Below the pieces are notes generated by a model. The model ran no database searches. It had not been told where the DNA came from and saw only the letters and a program-made list of their open reading frames with translations. The position numbers and the translations under genes were made by a program. Shown piece after piece: positions 1 to 7,963 of a DNA stretch of 64,000 bases; positions within the stretch are counted from its first letter, which is position 1, and each line of letters opens with the position of its first letter. This stretch comes from Pseudarthrobacter chlorophenolicus (GTDB lineage Bacteria; Actinomycetota; Actinomycetes; Actinomycetales; Micrococcaceae), in the NCBI RefSeq assembly GCF_000962805.1, contig NZ_JZTW01000007.1, positions 159,854 through 223,853 on the forward strand, written 5' to 3'.

Positions 1-917
1 TGCACTACCTTCGCCCGGAAACCGCGCAGGGCATCTTCGTGAACTTCAACAACGTCCTCACCACCTCGCGGAAGAAGCCACCGTTCGGCATCGGCCAGAT
101 CGGCAAGTCCTTCCGCAACGAAATCACCCCGGGCAACTTCATCTTCCGCACCCGCGAGTTCGAACAGATGGAAATGGAGTTCTTCGTCGAGCCCGGAACT
201 GACGAAGAGTGGCACCAGTACTGGATGAAGGAGCGCATGGCCTGGTACACCGGCCTGGGCATCCGTGAGGAGAACCTCCGGTTCTTCGAGCACCCGCAGG
301 AAAAGCTCAGCCACTACTCCAAGGGCACCACGGACATCGAGTACCGCTTCGGGTTCCAGGGTTCCGAGTGGGGCGAACTGGAGGGCGTGGCCAACCGCAC
401 GGACTTCGACCTCTCCACGCACGCCAAGGCTTCCGGCACGGACCTGAGCTACTTCAACCAGGCCACCAACGAGCGCTACACCCCCTACGTCATCGAACCC
501 GCCGCCGGCCTGACCCGCTCCTTCATGGCGTTCCTCATCGACGCCTACACCGAGGATGAGGCACCCAACGCCAAGGGCGGCGTCGACGTCCGCACCGTGC
601 TCAAGCTGGACCCGCGCCTGGCCCCGGTCAAGGCCGCCGTGCTGCCGCTGAGCCGCAACGAGGCCCTGTCTCCGAAGGCCAAGGACCTCGGTGCCCAGCT
701 CCGCAAGAACTGGAACATCGACTTCGACGACGCCGGTGCCATCGGCCGCCGCTACCGCCGCCAGGATGAGATCGGCACCCCGTTCTGCATCACCGTGGAC
801 TTCGACACCCTTGAGGACCAGGCCGTGACCATCCGCGAACGCGACACCATGAGCCAGGAGCGGGTCTCCTTGGACAAGGTGGAGGGCTACCTGGCCGCAC
901 GGCTGATCGGCGCCTAG
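1..917 (+). CDS. glyS: Glycine--tRNA ligase, C-terminal part (5' truncated by window edge)
   Basis: This is the C-terminal two thirds of a class II glycyl-tRNA synthetase of the single-chain alpha2 type, which charges tRNA-Gly with glycine in the cytosol. The reading frame is already open at base 3, so the start lies outside the window. The visible 305 residues begin with the family hallmark [13 protein letters not shown], followed by the motif 2 region ([16 protein letters not shown]) and the EMEFF segment. The glycine-site region TDFDLSTHA and motif 3 ([18 protein letters not shown]) come next, and the C-terminal anticodon-binding domain begins around [10 protein letters not shown]. The protein ends with TAG at 915-917. 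The next gene starts two bases later, so the two are probably co-transcribed. Assignment to GlyRS is secure. Confidence 0.97.
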   Translation, partial: HYLRPETAQGIFVNFNNVLTTSRKKPPFGIGQIGKSFRNEITPGNFIFRTREFEQMEMEFFVEPGTDEEWHQYWMKERMAWYTGLGIREENLRFFEHPQEKLSHYSKGTTDIEYRFGFQGSEWGELEGVANRTDFDLSTHAKASGTDLSYFNQATNERYTPYVIEPAAGLTRSFMAFLIDAYTEDEAPNAKGGVDVRTVLKLDPRLAPVKAAVLPLSRNEALSPKAKDLGAQLRKNWNIDFDDAGAIGRRYRRQDEIGTPFCITVDFDTLEDQAVTIRERDTMSQERVSLDKVEGYLAARLIGA

Positions 918-919
918 CC

Positions 920-1972
920 ATGGCCATCGAATACCGCGAATGGCGGGACGGTGACGATCTCGCACTCCTGGAGATCTGGGGCGGCCCGGAAACAGCGCAG
1001 GCCCGGCAGTTCCGCGGCGCCCTGGCGCCGTCCTCCAATGGGACCGGCGGCATGCCGTGGCGGCGCTGCATCGTTGCCGAGGACGTGATCGACGGCGTCG
1101 GCATCCCCGTGGCCGCCGGCGTCGTCTATGAAGCGGCGCTGCACCCCGAACGCCTGTGGAGCTACATCGAGGTGGCCCGGGACCACCGGCGCGCCGGCAT
1201 CGGTGCCACGCTCCTGGCCATGCTGCGCCGCGAAGCCGCCAATGCGCCGTCGGGCGTGGCCAAGCTCCGAGCCAAGGTGGAGCCCGGCACCCCGGGGGCC
1301 GCCTTCGCCTCCGCAGCCGGCCTCGCGCCCATCCAGCGCTCACGCCTGGTGGTTGTGCAGCCGGGCGCCCTGAAGCTGCCGGTCTTCCCGGACACGGATC
1401 ATGGCGGCCGGCCGGTCAGCGGTGAGAACGCCGGCTCCGACGTGGTGATGGACCTGGCCACCGGATCGGTCGAACTGACCGACGTGGTGGGCCGGTACTA
1501 CACCGCCATCCACAGCTGGGATTCGCCCGGAGTGCTGTCCGTTGGCCAGGTGCAGAAGCTGTTCCTGGACGAACTCACCGGAGCCCACGGCGCCATCGTC
1601 CTACGGGCCCAGCCCGAATCGGCGTTCGGCCAGGGTGTTGCCCCCAGCAAGAAGGGCCGCATCCGGGCATTCGCCGTCAGCTACGCCGCCCCGGCAACCC
1701 CGGAAGCGCCGGACGCCGGTGAGGGCCCCGGGGGCCAGGACGCTGCCGCGCCGGGAGCACCCACGGACGTGTTCGTCGGCCACGATCCGGCCTTGGCGGC
1801 CGATGATGCTGCCGAAGCCGTCCGGGACATGCTGTCCCTCATCGCGTACCAGCACCCGGTCATGCTGGAGCTCGACGATTCGATGTCAGCCCTGCGCGCC
1901 GCCGTCGAACCCCTGTTGGAGAACGGGAAGGCCCGGCTGGCCGCGGCGGAGACCCTGGTGGTCTCCGAGTAG
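920..1972 (+). CDS. GNAT-family N-acetyltransferase, probable double-domain protein
   Basis: A 350-residue protein whose first ~145 residues form a GNAT acetyltransferase domain. The acetyl-CoA binding motif A is visible as RDHRRAGIGATLLAML (about residues 90-105) after a beta strand ending in YIEVA. The C-terminal half (from about residue 170) is less conserved. It has a second alpha/beta region interrupted by a low-complexity Pro/Gly/Ala linker near residues 255-280, and could be a degenerate second GNAT fold; that is inference. Substrate cannot be predicted. The ATG lies two bases after the glyS stop, suggesting translational coupling with glyS. The gene ends just before a strong hairpin. 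Confidence 0.8.
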   Translation: MAIEYREWRDGDDLALLEIWGGPETAQARQFRGALAPSSNGTGGMPWRRCIVAEDVIDGVGIPVAAGVVYEAALHPERLWSYIEVARDHRRAGIGATLLAMLRREAANAPSGVAKLRAKVEPGTPGAAFASAAGLAPIQRSRLVVVQPGALKLPVFPDTDHGGRPVSGENAGSDVVMDLATGSVELTDVVGRYYTAIHSWDSPGVLSVGQVQKLFLDELTGAHGAIVLRAQPESAFGQGVAPSKKGRIRAFAVSYAAPATPEAPDAGEGPGGQDAAAPGAPTDVFVGHDPALAADDAAEAVRDMLSLIAYQHPVMLELDDSMSALRAAVEPLLENGKARLAAAETLVVSE

Positions 1973-1999
1973 GGAGTACCGGCCCGCAGCCCAACGTGA

Positions 2000-2045
2000 T
2001 GGCGCCGGTTGCCGTTCTGCCCAGTCAGAACGGCAACCGGCGCCA
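2000..2045. terminator. 20-bp perfect hairpin between convergent genes (bidirectional terminator candidate)
   Basis: A perfect inverted repeat: the arm GGCGCCGGTTGCCGTTCTG (2001-2019) and its exact complement at 2026-2044, extended by one further T-A pair, with a six-base loop CCCAGT. It lies between the convergent GNAT gene and acyltransferase gene. No U-tract follows on either strand, so intrinsic termination on both strands is inferred from position and stem strength. Confidence 0.6.
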
Positions 2046-2071
2046 GGTGCTTAAGGCGACAGCTGCAGCGG

Positions 2072-2896
2072 TTACTTCCTGCGGGGACCACGACGCCGGC
2101 CGCGGGCTTCGTCGTCGCTGTCCAGGATTTCCCGCTCGGCGTTGGTGGGTGCGCCGCCGCCCAGCTGCGCCGGCATCCACCATGCGCGGGGCTCCGGCTG
2201 CAGCGGAAAGTCGGCAATGCACCGCTCGATCCCGTCCTGGAGTGTGTCCCGCAGGGACGCCGTGGCTGCCTCGGCGTCCACATCCGGCGCGTAGGTCAAC
2301 GCAGTGCCCACGTGGATCCGCACCGGTGCGTGCCAGGCCCGGCGCGGGGAGAATCCATGGCCGCGGGTCAACAGGCGGTGCGCACCCCAGACGGACACGG
2401 GAATCACCGGCACTCCGGCTTCGGCAGCCATCCTGACCGCGCCGGTCCTGCAGCCGCGCACCGTGAAGCTGCGGCTCACGCCCGCTTCCGGAAAGACGGC
2501 CAGGTACTCGCCGGCGCGCAGCTTCGCGACGGCCTCATCGTAGGCGCCGGTCCGGGCCGTGTAGCCCACCACCACGTGGCCGCTGGCGCTGACCGCCGGG
2601 CCCGCGAACCAGTGGTCGGCCGCACCCTGGTGGATCAGGAAGCGCAGCTGCGCCCGTGCGTGCTTCCAGAGCAGCAGTTCGGTGACCGCGAAGTCCAGGT
2701 ATCCGAAGTGCGTCACGGCAAAGACCGCTCCGGTGCCGGGGACCACTGTGCGGGACACCCCGCTCCCCGGCCCCGCCGGAGGCAGGTGCCCGGTTCCGGT
2801 ACTGATGACCCTGATCCGGAAAGCCCACCGGAGGAATAGCCCGGTGCGCACGATTAACCGGTAGAAACGGTCATTGGGCGCCGGTCGCCAGGGCAT
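2072..2896 (-). CDS. Lysophospholipid acyltransferase family protein (PlsC-like)
   Basis: A 274-residue acyltransferase of the PlsC/LPLAT fold, expected to move an acyl chain from acyl-CoA or acyl-ACP to a lysophospholipid or related lipid at the inner face of the membrane. The catalytic HX4D motif is HFGYLD (His63, Asp68). The glycerol-phosphate-binding block III appears as FPEAGVSRSF, a variant of the usual FPEGTRS, and PVIPVSVWG forms block IV. An aromatic, hydrophobic N-terminal segment (FYRLIVRTGLFLRWAF) may dip into the membrane. The C-terminus is a basic tail rich in Arg. I chose the ATG at 2896 because AAGGAGG sits just upstream; a longer frame exists but lacks a good ribosome site. 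The precise lipid substrate is unknown. Confidence 0.85.
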   Translation of the reverse strand: MPWRPAPNDRFYRLIVRTGLFLRWAFRIRVISTGTGHLPPAGPGSGVSRTVVPGTGAVFAVTHFGYLDFAVTELLLWKHARAQLRFLIHQGAADHWFAGPAVSASGHVVVGYTARTGAYDEAVAKLRAGEYLAVFPEAGVSRSFTVRGCRTGAVRMAAEAGVPVIPVSVWGAHRLLTRGHGFSPRRAWHAPVRIHVGTALTYAPDVDAEAATASLRDTLQDGIERCIADFPLQPEPRAWWMPAQLGGGAPTNAEREILDSDDEARGRRRGPRRK

Positions 2897-2971
2897 GGCT
2901 GCCTCCTTCCACGGGGCGTACAACGGATGGCAGGGAGGGCGCGTGCTCCGGCACCCTGACGTCGCTGCGGA

Positions 2972-3730
2972 TCACAGGGTGACGTGCACTGACCCTTCGG
3001 GCAGCAGTTGGCCGAAGGCGCGGGCCGGCCGCACCGGAGCGCCGGTGCTTTCGGCAAATGCCCGGATAACGAATCCGGTGGCCAGGATGTGCCAGATCCT
3101 GACCTTGCGAAGCATGAAGTGGCCAACTCCCTTGAGTGAGACGTACTGCATGCTGGCTGCTTCTGCGGTGGCGCGGCGCGCGAACGCCAATGACTGCCGC
3201 GGGCTGGTCATGTGGTCAGTGGTCCCGTGCACGATCAGGACCTTACGGCCGGCAACCCGCTCGGCCGGCGCTTCCGGGCTCAGCCACGGGGCCAACGCCA
3301 CTACTGCCGCCACCTGCGGGTGGTCCGCGGCGCAGACGGCTGTGAGTCCGCCCATGGAGTGCCCCACCAGGAAGACGGGAACCCCCGGGTGGCTTTCCTC
3401 GATTTGCTGCAGCGCCCACTTCGCATCCTGCAGGGGCGACATGTCGTTGCCGTTCCATCCGCGGACGCTGTTGCGGAGGGACCAGACGGCCAACCCGTGC
3501 TTCCGGCCCGCGCGGTGCAGGTGCCGGGCGAAGGGAACCATCCTGGCGGGACTCAGGTGGCGGGCCTCCACGGGTTCCCGGCTGCGGGCCTTGCCACCGT
3601 GCAGCACCAAAGCCACCGCCTTTGTTGGTCCGGACGCCTCGAGGACGCTCAGTACAGGCCGGTGCAGGGGAACGACTGGCCGCTGCCCGGTCTGCACCCC
3701 GCCGTTATCCTTCATGCCACGGTTGCCCAC
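2972..3730 (-). CDS. Alpha/beta-fold hydrolase
   Basis: A 252-residue serine hydrolase of the alpha/beta superfamily. The strand VALVLHGG precedes the oxyanion-hole loop, the nucleophile elbow is GHSMGG (Ser about residue 125), and the late motif VHGTTDHMTSP supplies the acid. GVGHFML supplies the catalytic His. No signal peptide is seen, so it is probably cytosolic. The substrate is not predictable; lysophospholipase or esterase activity would fit. The start is the GTG at 3730, chosen because GGAGG lies seven bases upstream. The next possible start is an ATG at 3715 without a ribosome site. It is divergent from the YibE/F gene. Confidence 0.8.
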   Translation of the reverse strand: MGNRGMKDNGGVQTGQRPVVPLHRPVLSVLEASGPTKAVALVLHGGKARSREPVEARHLSPARMVPFARHLHRAGRKHGLAVWSLRNSVRGWNGNDMSPLQDAKWALQQIEESHPGVPVFLVGHSMGGLTAVCAADHPQVAAVVALAPWLSPEAPAERVAGRKVLIVHGTTDHMTSPRQSLAFARRATAEAASMQYVSLKGVGHFMLRKVRIWHILATGFVIRAFAESTGAPVRPARAFGQLLPEGSVHVTL

Positions 3731-3765
3731 GCCGGTACCTCCAAGTCCGAATGGTCCATTTATCA

Positions 3766-3808
3766 ACCCTATGGTGCCCCACGTAGAGTTCAACGTATGA
3801 GGTTCAAC
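3766..3808. promoter_or_regulatory. Overlapping divergent promoters with a GTTCAAC direct repeat
   Basis: On the minus strand TTGAAC (3793-3788) and TAGGGT (3771-3766), 16 bp apart, form a promoter whose transcript would start near 3759, 29 bases before the hydrolase GTG. On the plus strand TAGAGT (3784-3789) is a -10 candidate for the YibE/F gene. Two copies of GTTCAAC (3788-3794 and 3802-3808) sit 14 bp apart across this overlap and could be a regulator site. All assignments are by pattern only. Confidence 0.4.
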
Positions 3809-3813
3809 TGCTG

Positions 3814-5397
3814 ATGGGCGCAGGACACTCCCACGCTTCCACAGACCATTCGGAGCCGACGGTCCAGGCGATGGCTGCCCGCAGGAAAGCCAACCGTATC
3901 CTCGCCGCCATCCTGATTCCCATCACCCTGCTCACCCTCGCCGGGATGGCCATGCTGTGGCCCTCCGGAAGCAAGGAGGGCATCTCGCTGGCCAACCCCT
4001 ACTCCACGGCACCCGGGGTGACTTTCGATACCGGGACCATCAAGAACGTGGCCACGGAAAACTGCATGCAGGGCGTAGCCACCCAGGAGCAGGGGCAGGG
4101 CGGCCGGCCCCAGCAGGGATCGGGCCAGCAGCCCCAGGGGTCCAACTGCACGTTCGCGTTCACCGAACCGGACCTGGGCGGCAGCCCCGTCAAGGTGGTC
4201 ATCAACCCGGACGTTGCCACCTCGCACGGGGTGAAGCCCGGCGACCGGATCCGCTACCTCAATCTCTCCAACGCCCAAGGGGCGGCCTCAACGCAGGGCT
4301 CGCCGGCCTACATCTTTGTGGACTTCGTCCGGACCCTCCCCATCGTCCTGCTGGCCATCCTGTACGCCTTCGTGGTCATCGCCGTCGCCCGCTGGCGTGG
4401 CCTCCGCGCCCTCATTGGCCTGGTGGGTGCCTACTTCGTGCTGGCCAGCTTCATGCTGCCGGGGCTGGTGGAGGGCAAACCGCCGCTGCTGCTGGCCCTG
4501 GTGGGATCCACTGTGATCATGATCGGGGTGCTCTACTTCGCCCACGGCTTCTCCGCCCGGACCTCCACCGCGTTGCTCGGGACGATGTTCGGGCTGGCGA
4601 TCACCGCCCTCCTGGCGTGGTGGGCAACGAGCGCCGCCAACCTCGCCGGGGTAGGCAACCACGACGCCACCACCCTGATCAACACCTCAGCGAACATCTC
4701 CATTTCGGGGGTGATCCTGTGCGGGCTGATCATCTCCGGGCTGGGTGTCCTCAACGATGTGACCATCACCCAGTCCTCAGCAGTGTGGGAACTCTACGAG
4801 CTGGCGCCCAACAGCAGCGCACGCAAACTGTTTACGTCGGCCATGCGGATCGGCCGCGACCACATTGCCTCCACGGTTTACACCATCGCGTTCGCCTACG
4901 CCGGAGCGGCCCTGCCCATCCTCATCATCGTCATGCTGTACGACCGGCCGCTGGGGGAGACCCTCACCAGCGCCGAACTCTCCGAGGAAGTCATCCGTAC
5001 CCTCGTCGGATCGATCGGCCTGGTGCTGGCCATCCCGGTGACCACCCTCATCGCCGTGCTGGTGGTCAAGGCCACCGGCATCCGGCAGGAAACTCCCGCC
5101 GTCGCTACCACTGCGCGCGCCAACGCTGAACCGGGCACGCCGCGGACTGCGCCGTCCGGATTCCGCCGGCGTGCAGCAACGGAATGGGCGGACGACGGCG
5201 GGGGGTCGCCTTCGGACGGAGTCGAGGACACGGGCGCGCTCGCCGCAGCGGCCCTCGAGGCACGGTCCCGCAGGGGTGCGGAACACCCTGGCGGCACCGC
5301 GGAAAGCGGCGGAGACGCAGACGGCCCTGACAGCTCTGACGGCTCCGGCGATGGCACCTTTCCCACCCGCAGGGGCCGCAGGGCCGGCCGCGGCTGA
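3814..5397 (+). CDS. YibE/F-like family integral membrane protein
   Basis: A 527-residue polytopic membrane protein of the YibE/F family, of unknown biochemical function. Residues ~28-50 form the first membrane helix. An external domain of about 110 residues follows, containing a Gln/Gly-rich stretch (EQGQGGRPQQGSGQQPQG). Seven or so helices then run from FVRTLPIVLLAILYAFVVIAV to IGLVLAIPVTTLIAVLVV. The family signature region ISGVILCGLIISGLGVLNDVTITQ is present. The last ~110 residues are a charged, Gly/Ser/Asp-rich cytoplasmic tail ending in Arg-rich sequence. The N-terminus carries HSHASTDH, a possible metal-binding stretch. The start ATG is preceded by a weak GAGG. Transport of an unknown solute is a guess only. 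Confidence 0.8.
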   Translation: MGAGHSHASTDHSEPTVQAMAARRKANRILAAILIPITLLTLAGMAMLWPSGSKEGISLANPYSTAPGVTFDTGTIKNVATENCMQGVATQEQGQGGRPQQGSGQQPQGSNCTFAFTEPDLGGSPVKVVINPDVATSHGVKPGDRIRYLNLSNAQGAASTQGSPAYIFVDFVRTLPIVLLAILYAFVVIAVARWRGLRALIGLVGAYFVLASFMLPGLVEGKPPLLLALVGSTVIMIGVLYFAHGFSARTSTALLGTMFGLAITALLAWWATSAANLAGVGNHDATTLINTSANISISGVILCGLIISGLGVLNDVTITQSSAVWELYELAPNSSARKLFTSAMRIGRDHIASTVYTIAFAYAGAALPILIIVMLYDRPLGETLTSAELSEEVIRTLVGSIGLVLAIPVTTLIAVLVVKATGIRQETPAVATTARANAEPGTPRTAPSGFRRRAATEWADDGGGSPSDGVEDTGALAAAALEARSRRGAEHPGGTAESGGDADGPDSSDGSGDGTFPTRRGRRAGRG

Positions 5398-5412
5398 CTG
5401 CCCCTGCTGGCA

Positions 5413-5442
5413 GTCGTCCTACTGGTAGTCGTCCTACTGGTA
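5413..5442. repeat. 15-bp tandem duplication at the end of hmp
   Basis: Two exact copies of GTCGTCCTACTGGTA (5413-5427 and 5428-5442) are followed by GTCG and preceded by a degenerate third copy (CTGCTGGCA). The inner copy contains the last codons and stop of hmp on the minus strand. Extra copies therefore repeat the Asp-Tyr-Gln-stop end of the gene, consistent with replication slippage. Confidence 0.75.
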
Positions 5443-6651
5443 GTCGGCAAGCCAGAGGTCCGGGCCGAACACTTCGTACTGGATGTCCCTGGCCGGTACG
5501 CCCAGGCCCACCAGGGCGCTGCGCACCGACTGCATGAAGGCCACCGGGCCGCACAGGTAGTATTCGGCGTCGGACGGCAGTTCCACGTCGCGGACGTTCA
5601 TGAAACCCGTGTGCACGTTGGCATCGGCCCCGGCACCGGCCCCGTTCAGGAACCAGGCATTGAGGGACGCGCCCGGAAGTGCGGCGATGTCCGCCGTGAC
5701 TTGGTTCCGCAGCGCGAAGGACTCTGGGGAGTCGTCCGCATGGAGGAACGCCACCGTCCGCTGCGAGCCGGCCTTCACCAGGTGGGACAGCATCCCTGCC
5801 ATGGGGGTGATGCCGATGCCGGCGCTCGCCAGCACCACCGGCCGGTCCGTGTATTCCAGGACTACATCGCCAAACGGGGCCGAGAGGGTCACCTCGTCGC
5901 CCACGTTGACGGAGTCGTGCAGGAGGGTGGACATCTCGCCATCCGGTATCCCGGCTGCTGTGCCGTCGCCGCGGACACGTTTGACCGCGAACCGCCGGTG
6001 CTGGCCGTCGTCGGCCTGGGTGAGGCTGTACTGGCGGGGCTGGAGGATGCCGTCGGGCATCTGCATCCGGATCGTCACGTACTGGCCGGGCAGCGAGGGT
6101 TTGACCTCACGTTCGTCGATGCGCTCAACGACGAAACTGACAACATCATCGGTCTCCTGGATTTTTTCGGCCACCCGCCAGGTGCGCCAGATGGTCTCCG
6201 GGCCCAGGCGGACCGCGTCATAGAGCCCGCGCTCCTTGTTGATGAGCATGTTGGCCATCAGCCAGTACACCTCGTCCCAGGCTGCCGCCACCTCAGGCGT
6301 GACGGCGTCGCCCAGGACATCCACGATGGCCCACATCAGGTTGTCGTGGACCACCTGGTACTGGTCAGGGGCCAGCCCCAGGGAGACGTGCTTGTGCGAG
6401 ATTCGGGACAGCAAATGGTCCGGCAGGTGCGTGGGATCATTCACCAGGAACCCTGCGAAGGCGGCCACGGAGCCGGCCAGTGCCTGCTGCTGCCGCCCGT
6501 CCGCCTGGTTGCCGCGGTTGAACAAGCCGTCCAGCAGTTCCGGATGCTCCTGGAACATGTGGGTGTAAAAGCGTGACGCGATCTCCCGGATGTTCTCTCC
6601 GACGACGGGCAGCGTCGCCCTGACCACCGGCAGTGACGTGTCTGAGAGCAT
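5434..6651 (-). CDS. hmp: Flavohaemoglobin, nitric oxide dioxygenase
   Basis: A 405-residue flavohaemoglobin that oxidises nitric oxide with O2 and NAD(P)H to nitrate, protecting against nitrosative stress. Residues ~1-145 are the globin domain, with the B10 tyrosine in RFYTHMF (Tyr29) and the proximal haem ligand in SHKHVSLG (His88). Residues ~155-260 form the FAD domain with the RQYSLT motif, and ~265-405 the NAD-binding domain (LASAGIGITPMAGML, CGPVAFM). The length matches the family. The ATG has a strong AGGAGG four bases into the leader. It stands alone, divergent from dusB across 133 bp. I could not find a convincing NsrR-type operator in that gap, so regulation is unknown. Confidence 0.95.
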   Translation of the reverse strand: MLSDTSLPVVRATLPVVGENIREIASRFYTHMFQEHPELLDGLFNRGNQADGRQQQALAGSVAAFAGFLVNDPTHLPDHLLSRISHKHVSLGLAPDQYQVVHDNLMWAIVDVLGDAVTPEVAAAWDEVYWLMANMLINKERGLYDAVRLGPETIWRTWRVAEKIQETDDVVSFVVERIDEREVKPSLPGQYVTIRMQMPDGILQPRQYSLTQADDGQHRRFAVKRVRGDGTAAGIPDGEMSTLLHDSVNVGDEVTLSAPFGDVVLEYTDRPVVLASAGIGITPMAGMLSHLVKAGSQRTVAFLHADDSPESFALRNQVTADIAALPGASLNAWFLNGAGAGADANVHTGFMNVRDVELPSDAEYYLCGPVAFMQSVRSALVGLGVPARDIQYEVFGPDLWLADYQ

Positions 6652-6772
6652 CGTTAATCCTCCTGATCAGCCAGGCCCGGGAGGACCCGTTCGGGGCCAC
6701 GTTAACACCGGGTCCCGGCCGGCAACAGGACCGATCGGCACTGGTGCCGGCACCCGATTTGGCCGGATTTGC

Positions 6773-6784
6773 AACAATGGAACA
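6773..6784 (+). promoter_or_regulatory. Possible leaderless promoter of dusB (AACAAT, six bases, GTG)
   Basis: AACAAT at 6773-6778 is followed by six bases and then the dusB GTG at 6785, the same geometry seen at several other genes in this window. The hexamer matches the -10 consensus at four of six positions. No convincing -35 was found. Confidence 0.3.
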
Positions 6785-7963
6785 GTGACTGTTGCAGCAA
6801 CCCCACCCACCGCCCGGCTGGAACTCCCGCCCTTGAAGCTGGGTCCCCTCACCGTGGACACGCCGGTAATCCTGGCTCCCATGGCAGGGATCACCAATTC
6901 CGCTTTCCGTCGTTTGTGCCGTGAATACGGCGGCGGCATGTACGTGGCGGAAATGGTCACGTCCCGCGCGCTGGTGGAGCGGACCCCCGAGTCCCTCCGG
7001 ATCATTTCGCACGACGACGACGAGAAAGTCCGCTCCGTCCAGCTCTACGGGGTGGATCCCGGCACAGTGGGCGCGGCCGTCCGGATGCTGGTGGAAGAAG
7101 ATCGCGCGGACCACATCGACCTGAACTTCGGCTGCCCCGTACCCAAGGTGACCCGCCGCGGCGGCGGTTCCGCCCTGCCGTGGAAGATTGACCTCTTCAC
7201 CTCCATCGTGCAGACCGCCGTCAGGGAAGCCTCCAAGGGCAACGTTCCGCTGACCATCAAGATGCGCAAGGGCATCGACGATGACCACCTCACGTACCTC
7301 GACGCCGGCCGGATCGCCCGCGATTCCGGTGTCGCCGCCGTCGCGCTCCACGGCCGCACCGCGGCGCAGTTTTACTCCGGCCAGGCGGACTGGTCGGCCA
7401 TCGGCCGCCTCCGCGAGGCCCTGCCGGACATCCCGGTGCTGGGGAACGGCGACATCTGGTCCGCCGAAGACGCTGTCCGCATGGTCCGCGAAACCGGCGT
7501 GGACGGCGTGGTGGTGGGCCGCGGCTGCCAGGGCCGGCCGTGGCTCTTCGGCGACCTCCAGGCAGCGTTCGAAGGCAGCGACATCCGCCACCGGCCCAAC
7601 CTCCGCCAGGTGGCAGAGGGCGTCTACCGGCACGCCGAACTGATGGTGGAAACCTTTGGTGACGAGGGGAAAGCGCTGCGGGAAATCCGCAAGCACATCG
7701 CCTGGTACTTCAAGGGCTACGTGGTAGGCGGCGAACTCCGCACCCGGCTGGCCCTGGTGACCAGCCTGGAGATCCTCCGCGACACCCTCGCCGAGCTGGA
7801 CCTGGATTCGCCGTACCCCGGCGGCGACGCGGAAGGCCCGCGCGGACGTGCCGGGTCACCCAAACGGCCCGCGCTGCCCAAGGACTGGCTGGATTCGCGG
7901 GCGCTGAACGATGCACAGTCGCGGGACATCGCCGCGGCCGAACTGGACGTTTCCGGTGGCTGA
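6785..7963 (+). CDS. dusB: tRNA-dihydrouridine synthase
   Basis: A 392-residue FMN enzyme that reduces specific uridines in the D-loop of tRNAs to dihydrouridine using NADPH. It begins with the family pattern LAPMAGITNSAFRRLC and carries DLNFGCPVPKVTRRGGGSAL, which holds the catalytic cysteine. The FMN/tRNA-binding segments TIKMRKGIDDDH, VALHGRTAAQFYSG, VLGNGDIWSAEDA and GVVVGRGCQGRPWLF are also present. The C-terminal helical domain contains HIAWYFKGY. I chose the GTG at 6785 because family homology begins right after it; the frame is open for another 65 codons upstream with no family similarity. It overlaps the next gene by eight bases, implying one operon with dgt. Confidence 0.93.
   Translation: MTVAATPPTARLELPPLKLGPLTVDTPVILAPMAGITNSAFRRLCREYGGGMYVAEMVTSRALVERTPESLRIISHDDDEKVRSVQLYGVDPGTVGAAVRMLVEEDRADHIDLNFGCPVPKVTRRGGGSALPWKIDLFTSIVQTAVREASKGNVPLTIKMRKGIDDDHLTYLDAGRIARDSGVAAVALHGRTAAQFYSGQADWSAIGRLREALPDIPVLGNGDIWSAEDAVRMVRETGVDGVVVGRGCQGRPWLFGDLQAAFEGSDIRHRPNLRQVAEGVYRHAELMVETFGDEGKALREIRKHIAWYFKGYVVGGELRTRLALVTSLEILRDTLAELDLDSPYPGGDAEGPRGRAGSPKRPALPKDWLDSRALNDAQSRDIAAAELDVSGG

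Noticed and set aside
3713..3759. A 15-codon leader peptide (MDHSDLEVPAWATVA) starting at the predicted hydrolase transcription start and overlapping a later ATG
   Set aside because: A well-placed GGAGG seven bases before GTG 3730 offers a simpler start for the hydrolase, and the short frame has no conservation evidence.
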